From positions 59,931,561 to 59,995,560 of the forward strand of contig NC_088775.1 in NCBI RefSeq assembly GCF_954871325.1: a DNA stretch of 64,000 nt, in the 5' to 3' direction. The notes beneath the pieces were generated by a model. That model was given only the letters and a program-made list of their open reading frames with translations, was not told the DNA's origin and searched no databases. Positions 33,772-44,633 of this stretch are shown here, in pieces. A program made the position numbers and the translations under genes. Every line of letters starts with the position of its first letter. The first letter of the stretch is position 1. The stretch is from Gordionus sp. m RMFG-2023. Lineage: Eukaryota > Nematomorpha > Gordioida > Chordodea > Parachordodidae.

Positions 33772-36481
33772 TAGGGGTGGGACCAATACCAAAATAATAT
33801 TGGTTTACAATACCAATATAAACCAATATATATTTAAATATTGGTATTGCTTTACAACCAATATTAATACCAATTACCTAAATATATTGGTTTTGATATA
33901 TTGTTTAAATACAATTTTAACCAATACCAATATTAAAAATAACATAATTATTTGGTTTTATCGTGGATAATTATATCGTGGTATTTTTTTACTTTCATTG
34001 CATAAACTTATTACATCTGTTATTTCTTCCAAATACTACTGTGATATCAATATTGCTGTTATTTATAATTATAGTTTATTTTTATTATGGAAATAAATTT
34101 TTTACATGATATCTATCAATTTTATCTATTCATTTAGGATATTATAATAAATGAAGACCAAATAGAGTTAATAAATATAGACGCTCTTGGTACTAATAAT
34201 AATAGCGATAATGAACAAGAAGAATCATATCTAGTAAAAGACGAAATACAGCAAAAATCTGGAAATTTTATACTACTTGTGATAATAAAAAAAGGCAATT
34301 TGTAATAAATGTAAAAAAAAATATCACTTTCCAATTTTGGCAGGATTATGGACACATCTTAAATTCATCCACCCAACATTATATAGGAAATGTGAACAAA
34401 TAAATATTGGCAGTAAAAAATTAAGACAATAAAATCATTTTTAGTTAATAATATATATAATAAAGCTAATTTAAATAATTTAATTATAAATTTTTTCATT
34501 CAAAATAACTTAGCCTTTTTAATAGTTGAGGAAATCATTTTTAAAAATTTAATCTCATATTGTAACCCTTCACTAACATTAGTTTCTAGAAAAACACTAA
34601 AAATAGAAATTATGAAACATTATCATAGTTCTTTTATCAATTTAAAATCTGTACTTTCTAACATTACATCTAAATTTTCCTTAACAATGGACATTTAATC
34701 CTCTCCAAATAAAATACCCTTTATGGGCATAACAATTTATCATATTGATAATGATTTTAAATTAAATAATCATTTATTAGATTTTATTCCTTTTAAATCA
34801 GCACATAAATTCTATTAATATTTATAATATTTTTAATTCTGTATTAAAAGTAAAATTTGAAATTGATTTTTTTTGCATTACATTAGACAATGCAAGTAAT
34901 AATTTAGCATTTCTAAAAATTTTAAAACAAAAAGATAATTTTGATATGTGTGCAAATGCTTTTGCCATATCATACATTTGGCTGTCATGGCTGAATTGGA
35001 ACCCTTAAATACAACTTTAAAAAAAATAAGAAATTTTTAAAAAATTTTTAAACTTTCTATATCTAAATTTAATTAACTCGAAAAAATATTTCTACAAAAA
35101 TCCAAACTTAAAATTTCCTAACCCAATTTTGGATATACCAACACGTTGGAATTCAACATAGCAAATGCTTGAAAGGGCAATATTGCTCAAACCCTATTTG
35201 ACAACATATACCGATCATTTACAAAATACCAATGAAGAAAATTATTTTAGTGCCTTAGCCTGGAATAATATAGAAATATACCGAGAATTTCTGGAACCAT
35301 TTAATTTTGCTACAGAGATGGCCTCATGTGCTAATACTGCATCAATTTCAACAATTATTCCTTTATATTCCAATATTTTTGAACATGTGGAGAGTTATAA
35401 TAATAATCCAAATGCTATTTTAAAGACGGCTTCTTTCTGCCTTAACAAAACTTAATAAATAGTATAATTTTAATAAACACCTATTTATTATTTCAACAAT
35501 GATTGACCCAAGATTTAAACTATCAAGTCATTTATCAAAGCATAATAATATGAAATACAATATTTAATAAATAATAACAATTCAGCGGAACTTACAAATG
35601 AAGCACAAAATAATAAAGAATTGTTTTTTGTGACAAAAAATATCAGGTTAAACCTCATATTAATAATAACTTAAAAATAAGTAAATACGTGGATAAATCC
35701 ACAATTTCCAATTATACAAATCCATTAGATTGGTGGAAATTAAATAAAAATAGATATCTAGTATTATCAAAAATTGCCAGAGATTATCTAGCAATTCCGG
35801 CCACCTCATCTAGCTTTAAAAGTGCTTTTTCAGAAAGACGGTATGTTATAACAGACCAACGTTGTTCACCAGATGAGCATACTATACAAGCTTGCCTGTG
35901 CCTAAAAAGTTGGATACGCATGCAAGATTCTTCTTAAATACATAAAATTATTTCCTCTTATATTAAATTTATATCATTCTTTTGCATTATATTTTGTATA
36001 AATAGACAGTTATGTTACATTTTTAGTTTACTTATTTTGCTATGTTCTTTGTGCTAAATAAAATGTTTCAGAATCAATACGTTTATCATTGTTGATACAA
36101 AAAATATATGATTAAATCAAAAATTTTTATATTCACATAACCTAATAAATTCCTAGTTTAAAAAAGAATTTGGATTCAGTAAAATTTTGAGAGTTGGTTC
36201 TTAGCCCTGATTTCATAGTAATGCTTCATGATTTTTTTTCTCATGTTTATTTAAAACTAGAAATTAAGGGTTTTATATAATCACTATTTCTATTCTTTTA
36301 ATTAGTAATTTGAATTTAAACCAATACCAATATAAACCAATAGTTACCAATATAAACCAATAGCAATACCAATAAGAAATAGAAAATATTATTTAAACCA
36401 ATACCAATATTTTAGACCAAATACCAATACCAATACAATACTTTGTTAATATTGGGTTTTTAATATTGGTTCCCAGCCCTA
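33772..36481 (+). mobile_element. Best preserved hAT, exact 8-bp target duplication
   Basis: Left TAGGGGTGGGACCAATACC and right TAGGGCTGGGAACCAATA (reverse complement) form the TIR. GATGTGGG is duplicated exactly (33764-33771, 36482-36489). Both subterminal regions are crowded with ACCAATA/TATTGGT motifs (33779-33955 and 36315-36470), probable transposase-binding sites. The 2,710-bp element contains a transposase traceable from BED finger to C-terminus on the plus strand. Confidence 0.95.
34150..35937 (+). pseudogene. hAT transposase, nearly full-length relic
   Basis: Blocks in order on the plus strand: BED zinc finger (SKIWKFYT near 34252-34275, CNKCKKKYHFPILAGLWTHL and KFIHPTLY near 34299-34384); LTLVSRKTLKIEIMKHY; KFSLTMDI then PFMGITIYHID near 34672-34750 with the DDE-region Asp; CITLDNASNN near 34873-34902; HILHLAVMAELEPL near 34970-35010; PTRWNST then MLERAILLKPYL near 35140-35200; an open stretch 35165-35455; dimerisation domain DWWKLNKNRYLVLSKIARDY then LAIPATSSSFKSAFS near 35728-35835. 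Stops after MDI and after NST and a handful of frameshifts break it, so it is inactive now. Length and order match an Ac/hobo-type transposase of about 600 residues. Confidence 0.9.
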
Positions 36482-36514
36482 GATGTGGGTAGACAAATAT
36501 AAGAGTGGAGAAAT

Positions 36515-36600
36515 CAGTGGCGTCACTAGGGGGCGCAGGGGCTTGAGCCCCCTGAAAAAATAGAATAGCCCCCTGAAGCTAAAAAATTCTTTTTTAATGG
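36515..36600 (+). mobile_element. hAT left end (CAGTGGCGTCACTAGG), partner not found
   Basis: CAGTGGCGTCACTAGGGGGC is followed by GGGGCTTGAGCCCC, a perfect hairpin. It belongs to the CAGTGGCGT-type hAT ends seen at 28012. It is preceded by GGAGAAAT. No matching right end was found to the end of the window. Confidence 0.55.
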
Positions 36601-37560
36601 CTCCCTAATATCTGCTTGAACTAAAAATAAATTATTTTTGAATCTGAAACATATCTTTTATAATTCTATTAAGTAATTTATAGATGTAATTTTATTATTT
36701 GAAAATTAATAAGACTATCTAAATTTTTAATTTTAATTATTAGATTAGATTAATATATATAAATAATATTTTCACTATGTCAGCTTGCAATCTGTGTTAA
36801 ATAGAATATCAATATCACTCACTAAATAATAATTTATCATTAAATGCTTAATTGACTTTTATTATTTAAATTATTATATAACCCTAATTAATTTAATATA
36901 ATCATTTATTAATTGAAAATTATCAAATTTAATATTGTAATTAGCCGAGTTCACAATCACCAATCAACTATATTATTCATTTTTAAATTTAATTACCATG
37001 CCTCTTCCTAAAAATATTTTCAAGGTCCAAATAAGTATAAAAGATTTCTTTATAAAAAATAGGTAGACATATAGTTTATAATCCTCTATTATATATTTTT
37101 TTCTTTTTAGCTTTCTGTTGTATTAGGAAAATTATTTAAATTTAAATTAACTTTGAAATTGTAACTTTTAAAATTGTATAAATTATCACTGTGGGATATT
37201 AAAGATAAAAGGTTATAAAATTTGAACATTAACTTTAAAGTATATTGTGATTATGACTTTAGGTTGTTAAAGTTTAATTTGTTTTTATAGATATATATAG
37301 TCGTGTTTTTTTTTAATGATTAGAGTTAGTTGTAATATTATGTAATAAAATAAATATTGAATAAAATACGTTACTCGTTTTCAAGTTGTAAATTTATCGA
37401 AACAAATGTCTTAAAATATATAAAAATTCACTTAAATAATAATTGCCTTCCGTAGAATTTATTACTTTCACTTTTTTCTGGTAGTAAGCGCCTTCAATAT
37501 CTCTCTCCACTTTATTACTCATGCTATCTATTTTTATCTAATTTATATTTGTGTATTCTT
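36601..37560. other. AT-rich stretch without a recognised gene
   Basis: Nothing recognisable on either strand; possibly the interior of the element whose left end is at 36515. Confidence 0.4.
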
Positions 37561-37682
37561 ATTGATTCCATTTGGATCTCCCACCTCATAATTAAGCAAA
37601 TCCATGTATGTCACCAAATATTTTTTTTAAACAGACTCGCTGCATATCCGCTATAGAGGCCATTGTATCTTGATTTCAAACA

Positions 37683-37815
37683 GAAGTATCAAATCGACAG
37701 ATAACCCACCAGAGTATTCCTCACACCGAAGTATTAAATCGACAGATAAACCACCGGAGTATTACTCAGGCCGAAGTATCAATATCAAAAGATATCCCAC
37801 CGTTCTTATCGATTC
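37683..37815 (+). repeat. 45-bp tandem repeat, open as 15-residue repeats
   Basis: Three copies of a 45-bp unit with CGAAGTATCAAATCGACAGA near its start. In the frame 37670-37861 it reads RSIKSTDNPPEYSSH, RSIKSTDKPPEYYSG, RSINIKRYPTVL. The period is a multiple of three and the first two units differ only at a few residues. Upstream and downstream TCTCCCACC motifs (37575, 37825, 37850) suggest a wider decayed array. There is no known domain, so whether it is coding is open. Confidence 0.75.
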
Positions 37816-37874
37816 CATAAGCTTGATCTCCCACCGGAGTTCCGATAGATCTCCCACCTGAGTATCATTATCAA

Positions 37875-38197
37875 GTCCATTGTAGCTAGGTATACATTGT
37901 GCTTGAATGGCCCCCTAGATTACAATTATCCTAGCACTGGTCAAGTTATCGTTATTATGCTTGAATGACCCACGAGTTCAGATGGGCATCTTATTTAGTT
38001 TATTGGACAAGTATCCTAGCACCCGGTTGTCCAAGTCTGTACCGAGGTGGCATTTCTCAGCTCAGAAATTCATCTTACCATATGCCTATACACATCCATC
38101 ATCGAAGAAAAACCTGAAAATTTTTAGTTCCTTACCAGGATTGAACCTGAGATCTTCTCTTTTTAAACATACATCATACACCACTATGCCACTTATA
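37875..38197 (-). mobile_element. tRNA-derived SINE
   Basis: Read on the minus strand, TGGCATAGTGG (38181-38191) fits the RNA polymerase III A box and GGTTCAATCC (38138-38147) the B box. They are about 34 nt apart, as in tRNA genes. The head continues into a non-tRNA body with AATTTTCAGGTTTTTCTTCG and TGAATTTCTGAGCTGAGAAA. The body's later part holds an internal repeat (GTGCTAGGATAMTTGT ... CATTCAAGCA, twice, 37885-38020). It is GC-richer than the flanks. A real tRNA gene is excluded: the acceptor and anticodon arms do not fold and no matching acceptor 3' side follows. The 3' tail is not clear. Confidence 0.75.
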
Positions 38198-38209
38198 TAT
38201 AATTGATTA

Positions 38210-40120
38210 TAAAATATTAGGTAAAATGCCACTTTTACAGACGTATTTGACAGTTAATATTTAAATTAATTTAACTAATAGAAGCTTTTGAAAATATATA
38301 TAAGTAACAATTTGCATTTAATTCTTTTACGCCATCTATTTATTTAATATTATTATTAAAAATTAAACATCTTATTATTCATCCACAATGGATATAATAA
38401 ATTAGCTCCTCTTCTCTTTTTTACGTGTTTTTATGAAAGCAATTATTTTCTTCTTTGAAAAACTATTTTGAGTTAATTTAATACGAGTATATTTTTGATA
38501 TTATTACAATCTAGTATTATTTTAAGATATAATATACCAACTAGAGGTGGTGCGACAATAATATAAAAAATCTTAATTGCTTCATAATATCACTCTGGTT
38601 CTTATTTTATAGTTACAAATCATTTCTAATATGGCATACTTGCCATGTAAATAACTCAAGGCTTCAATATATTTGAATAATTTCTTCTAATGATTTTTAA
38701 TGTTTTTGTTTTATCAATTTATCTAACATAATAAATTCTAATATGAGCTAACATCATGAGTGTCAAGGCTATGACTGCAAATTATCCAGATTCTATTATA
38801 TGTGTGGCTATGTAATTTAAGAATATTACTATAGCCCCTGTGAGCATATGATTGCATATTTTATATAAGCAATAATGGTCAACTGTGTAGCCATTTATTT
38901 ATCATTAAAAATGGAAGATAATCTTTTACAAACTTAATATCTCACAATATTTTTTCTATTACTTATCTAGCGTTCATCATGTCATCTAAGAAGAAGCTCT
39001 AACTACCATATAGCTTTATGATTTGGATTGGTCGTTTATATTCTCTTCTTCAAGAATTGTTGATTTGGTTGGGCCTATAAATCTTTCCTTATTAGTCCAT
39101 ATAAAACATTGTCTAAAATGGCAACAGTGAGTTATATCAGTTTCATGACCTTTTGTCAATGTAAGTTGCTAAGAATTATATTGCCTTATGTGGTTTTTAA
39201 AAACCATTATCAATTGAGGCATATGTATGAATTAATTAACCTTTTATTAATCACTTGTAATTCTTTAGACGCAAAATTTTTTTATATCAGCAATCGAAAA
39301 TATTTTATACTGTAATAAATAGATTTTGTATTAAAAAAATTGATGTTTAGAAACGTCTTGTATTGTTTTTATTAGTTATATACTAGTTTATTCTGTATGC
39401 ATAATATAATAAATGACAAAATATGAAATTCAGAATAATTGTTCATAGTTAGGAAATTTTAAAAAAGTTATTATATTAATATAAAACCCGCCAAGGGCGA
39501 AAGGGTGCCGAAGGCCCGCAAATTAGGGGGCATGGGGGCTTCGCCTCTCCCTCCCATAAAATATTTTTTAGTAGAGCCCCCTGATATTGTAAAGACTATA
39601 TATGTCCCTGGGAGCAATCCAAGTTTAATTATTAATAAATTAATTGAAACAGGGACCAATGTGCATATGAAAAATATGTAATGTCTACTGAATTTATTAA
39701 AGTAATTGTAGAAATAGTACACATAACATTATAATAAATAATGCAAATAATGAAGAAAGCCTGTACACTTGTGAGAATTAAATATGCAATTATCAAATGC
39801 ATTGGGTCTGCATCTCATTAACTTAATTAACTTTTAAAGGATATAGCAAATAGAATATTATGATTTAAAATTTTAGTAGAAAAGCCAAAATTATTATGTA
39901 ATAATGTAGTAAAATTCAACATTCTTTTACCCATTTATGAAAAAGAAACTATTTAAGGATAAAAATAGGATTGTTTCCTTTAAGTTGCCTAGCCCACCCA
40001 ATATAAAGTATTATTATGATAATTAATAGTTTGTTAAAAAATAAGGATATTTTATGGCAATTTTTTTAGGGGGAAGTATGAGTTTTTGAGGAGGGTTTGC
40101 TTCCAGTGAATATCTTGTTA
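38210..40120. other. AT-rich stretch without a recognised gene
   Basis: It includes a GC-rich patch at 39487-39600 (GCCGAAGGCCCGCAAATTAG, GGGGGCTTCGCCTCTCCC, GAGCCCCCTGAT), which looks like a transposon terminus of the kind seen at 28060, 36515 and 62880, without a matching end or target duplication. Open frames at 39109-39315 and 39471-39722 show no domain. Confidence 0.45.
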
Positions 40121-40259
40121 TGTAGACACCGATGGAGCGTAAACATCTGTAACAAGTTAGGAACAGAAATAATTTAAAAAAATAGAAATGTCTTTATTTC
40201 AATTTAAATAATAAAAGTTTACAACTAGTAAAATATAACAAATTTTAAATTATATAAAT

Positions 40260-41641
40260 CAGAGTTGTTAAAGGATCGACAAAAGATCACCGATCCTGGA
40301 TTCGATCCTAAATTTGTCAATTTCCCGGATTTATGATCCTGACTTAAATTGAGGATCGTGATCGAGATCATTTTAACATTTGATCCCGATCCTTTTAAAA
40401 ATTAATTTTTTAAAAAGATATAAATAAAATAAAAATTGTGAAATTATATTAAAATATAATTTTTTAAAAAATATTTATCTACATCATATTTTATCAACTT
40501 CCATTCCACCATATTTTATATTTCAACATTTATCTAGAACGAGATTTAGAGCCTGCAAGTTTTATGTATTTAATTATATTATATATATTATAAATTAATT
40601 CTAGGTTTTAATAATGTTCTCCATTATAGATTTAGATGGTATATCTATTATTGATGTGACAGCAGATATAAGTGAGAATGAGAATATTTTACCTGAAACG
40701 GATGGAAGTAACTATACAATGATCAGTGCAAAATGCTATTTATGTAAGAACAAAATATCTTCTTCAAGGATTAATAGTTTAACCCTGAAAGTCTAAATAT
40801 AATATTAAATTTAATAAATATTTATGATATGACCATAAATACGATAAAGATGATGAGCCAGGCCTGACTGTTAAATTTGATAGTGCTAAGTTTTGCAGAT
40901 ACATGATTTATTTGAATGAACACTTATTTAATAATAAATTAATTATCATTTCTTAATATAGATTTCTTACACTGTAAGATGACAGTAACATATTGGTAGC
41001 AATAATTCACCCAAAATTTAAGCTAAACTGGCCTTATATTAATCTACCACAAAATCTGTTGGTAAAAGAAAGGGTAATTGCCCATTTGGGATGCAGGACC
41101 AACCACATGCAAATGCTTTAAATGAATGTATGGATGAAATAGATATTTTTCGGGAAAAATTATTCACAAAATGCTCGTTCACTCTATTAATAATTTTTTT
41201 ATTCAAATGATGATTCAATGAATATTTTTAATACTTATGTAAATTTAAAAAATATTTATTGAATCTACATACCTTTAACCGCTCCACAGGAGCGCTTTTA
41301 GTAAAGCTAAACATGTGCTTAATGAAAGACGTGGATATTTAAATGATAATAACTTAGAAAAATTTTTATTATTATAGGCTAATTTTAATTATAAATAAAT
41401 ATATTCTAATTGTTATACTTATATTATATTATTCAATTACAATAAATTTATATCATTTTTAATTTATTTCTATATTATTTAATTTTGCATCGATGAGAAA
41501 TTACCTTCAGAAATTAATAAGAAAAGGATCGTGATCGCGATCCTTTTTTTTAAAAAAAATCGATCCTGGATTTCGATTCTCTTTTTTTAAATGATCGTGA
41601 TTGGGATTTGATTTTTTTAAAAGGATCGTTTAACAAATATA
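40260..41641 (+). mobile_element. hAT with GGATCG subterminal repeats, inside the gypsy LTR
   Basis: The left end CAGAGTTGTTAAAGGATCG and a worn right end GGATCGTTTAACAAATATA are flanked by ATATAAAT (40252-40259) and ATAAAAAT (41642-41649), a 7/8 target duplication. Both ends are filled with GATC-containing motifs (about ten left, eight right, including GGATCGTGATCGCGATCC near 41526). The repeat copy at 63303-63567 lacks this insertion and so acts as an empty-site relative. Confidence 0.85.
40614..41390 (+). pseudogene. hAT transposase remnants
   Basis: The open stretch 40614-40796 (60 codons) contains SAKCYLCKNKISSSR, a plausible BED-type Cys pair. Near 41000-41030 VAIIHPKFKLNW matches the LDPRFKL.W position. 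Near 41272-41350 PLTAPQERF and KHVLNERRGYL (different frames) match the C-terminal ATSA.SERaFS..G.vl..RR..L block. The centre is deleted: about 780 bp remain of what would be roughly 1.8 kb. It is dead. Confidence 0.65.
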
Positions 41642-44050
41642 ATAAAAATGATTAGTTAATTTGAATACATTAATATAAAATTATTTACAAAATAAATTGA
41701 TATAACAAAAACGAAAAAAATATTTTTAGCTCGAAGGTTGTATAAAAACGAATTTAAATTTAGATTAATTTTTTTATTTAAAATAATTTAAATCAACATT
41801 CACTCAAAAAAATATCGTATAGCTTTTATTTTTCATGATAACGTTGTTCAAATTACAATCTTCGTTATTCCTAATATCCTAAGATTTCGTTACTTTTCGT
41901 TATCATGTTCTATAATGTCGTTAAATTTCTTGATCGATCAATATTATGCTAAATAAATTATCTCATTCAAATATTAATCAAAAATAAATTTTTTTTATAT
42001 AAGTAAGCGTATTATTTTCAATTATGTAATGTAAATGTTTTGTATGTTGATGTTAATTATTGGAATTTATTGTGTTAAAGATATAATCTTTATACCACGG
42101 GTATTGTTCACTTTCTAACTGGTTTCTATATGTTAGTCAAGAAAATTTTTCTGTGTAAATTATATAGTTTCCGACATTTCCCCTCTTGAAGAATGTGACC
42201 ATAGGTAAAGTGTTCTGTTCATACGTGATAATTTAATAGGTAGTAAATCTTTTTTTAAGTTGATAAATGTTTTCTTAATACCCCATTTTCTGTGTTTATT
42301 TGATATAGCATATTGTTTCTTTGTTTATGATAATGCCTTGTACATTTGATTACTCCAAATATTTTGTACCAAATTTTGCCTCCGATGTCCATAGTTCTGT
42401 TTTTCGGTTAAGTCGTGAGCAAAATATTTATTTTAATAAATCCCATTTGGTTCTTATGTAGTGATTAAAGATTAGTTTCCTTGGAGGAATACCTGTCGTG
42501 TTGGGTGTATTACTGTAATTGAATAAAAAAAAATTCAAGAGCGATATCTAAATCTATATTATTTTGCTCCATGCACCTTTTCATGTGTTTTAAAAGTTCT
42601 GACCATCCTTTCGCTTGCCCATTGGACTGCCGATGGTGGGCTCAAATCAGAAAGTGAGGTCCCCACAAAATTTTTTAAACAGTTTACTTGAAAAATTTGA
42701 GCCATTGTCCGTGTATTTGTTCTGGAATGCCAAATAAGTTTATCGTTTTCATTAATTCTTTTATTGTGATCTCCGCAGTTATTGATTTAACCGTCGTGAT
42801 TATAGGAAACTTACAAGCGTCTACTATAAACAACCAGTATTTGTTAAAAAATGACCCAGCCTAGTCAATGTGTATTCTTTCAAATGGCTTCGTCGTTATC
42901 ATTCATGGATGCTGTGTGTTAATGGAATTATCTGCCCAAATATTAGAAGATTTGTATTCTTTTATTTCATTATCTATGTCATTATTAATTCCAGGCCACC
43001 ATAGGCATTCATTTGCTAAATATTTGGTTTTGCCAGCACCCAAATGTCCTTCGTGCAAATTTTGTAGCATTGGCTTTCTTAAATCTTTCGGTGTGATGGT
43101 TTTACTTTCTTTAAATAAACAATTTCTCATAATACACAATTCCGTCTATTAAATATTTTATTTTTTATCGTATCACCGTTTCTAATATAGTTTATTATAT
43201 CAATCAATTCTCTATGAGATCATTTTGAAATTAACTGGTATTTACCATAAGTCATTATTTTCTTTTTAATCATCCATGATGTGTATTTCTTTTTCCGAAG
43301 GTGTTAATGACAATCTTGATACAATCTGGTAGTTGTGTTTACCTGCTCTATGTCTTATTTCGAAGTCGTAAGCTCCAATGTTCCATTTCTGTAATCTCAT
43401 CGACATAGATGTGTTTTCTTTTAAACCTTTGGAAAAAAATGTGGATCAAAGGCTTACGATCAGTGTTAATTATAAATTTTATTCCGATTAGATACTCCTG
43501 GAATCTTTTCATTGCAAAAATTATTGCTAACGCCTCGCGTTCGATGTTGGTATAGTATTTTCAGATTTTAATAAGGAACATGAGGCAAAAGCTATCGACT
43601 TCTCTTTGCCGTTTTCTTCTATATGAAATAAGATAGCTCCTAAGCCACGTTTAGTCGCATCAGCGGCTATACCTATGGGTAAGTCTGGATTGAAAAGTTT
43701 AACGTAGGATGACTAAAGTTTTCAATTTTTTATAGCATTCTTGATCTTCTGTATCACAAGTCCATTTATCTTTCTTTATTGATTACTTTATACAGTGGAT
43801 CTGCCAGATCCGCAAATTAAAAATTTTCGGTAGTAGCTAGCCATGCCTAAAAGGTGGAAAGTTCTTCTGAATTCTTTAGCTCGGGGATGTCTATGATTGC
43901 TTTGATTTTGTCATCGTTAGGATGTATACCATTTTTGTCTATGGCGTGTAACGAGAATCATATTTTCTCTTGCAAAAATAAACTTTTGTCAAAATTGGGT
44001 GTTAATCAATATTTTATGATCCTTTCAAATATTTCTCTATATTTTCCATG

Positions 44051-44633
44051 CAGCGTCTACATGACAGGATTTTCACTGGATGCAAACCCCCTTCAAAAAC
44101 CTTTGCCTACCCCCTAAAAAGTTGTCACCGCCTTCGGCGGCCATGTTTACCCATTATTATTTTCACCTTTTTAATCATAATGATACTCTTTTCAGAGAAT
44201 TTATAAAGGATTACTTAAATGATTCTATCTTTACTACCAACTATCGATATTTTATAAGTATAAAGGATTTATTTTTTAGATAATAAATTGATAAACCTCC
44301 ATTATTTACAATGAATTCATTATTATAGCATTATTAGCTTGCTGAAATATTTAAACCTTTTAAATTACATTTAAGAGGATAGCAGAAAGTTTTATTTGGA
44401 AAACAATGTGTATGATTGTTTGCAATATATAAATTTGGTCGATGAATTGTATTATAATAGTTCTATAATAAAAGTATTAATTTTTACAGCAATAAATTTT
44501 GTCCTATTTCATCTTAAAATTTAATAGATAACCCCCCAAAACATTTATCCTACCCTCATTAAAGCCTACTCCCTACTCCCCTCAAAAAATAGGATGCAGA
44601 CTGTTCCTACCCCTCCCGCTCATGTAGACGCTG
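44051..44633. mobile_element. hAT-type MITE inside the gypsy fossil
   Basis: Left CAGCGTCTACATGACAGG and right CAGCGTCTACATGAGCGGG (reverse complement) are TIRs of about 14 exact bases. TTTCCATG (44043-44050) and TCTCCATG (44634-44641) are a 7/8 target duplication. It contains a CGCCTTCGGCGG hairpin near 44128. It is 583 bp with no transposase motif. Confidence 0.85.

Larger units (their letters stand above)
40121..42176 (-). repeat. LTR of the 40.1-46.4 kb Ty3/gypsy fossil, split by a hAT
   Basis: On the minus strand the LTR begins TGTCGGAAAC directly after the purine tract AAGAGGGGAAA and ends GGTGTCTACA at 40121. Without the hAT at 40260-41641 and its duplicated target it is about 660 bp. 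A diverged copy of its distal part is at 63303-63567. Confidence 0.75.

Noticed and set aside
38131-38197. A possible functional tRNA gene on the minus strand
   Set aside because: A and B boxes are present but no acceptor stem closes and the sequence continues into a dispersed-type body; SINE fits better.
36515-39610. hAT running from 36515 to the GC-rich patch at 39600
   Set aside because: The patch does not end in a CGCCACTG-type TIR and GGAGAAAT is not repeated after it.
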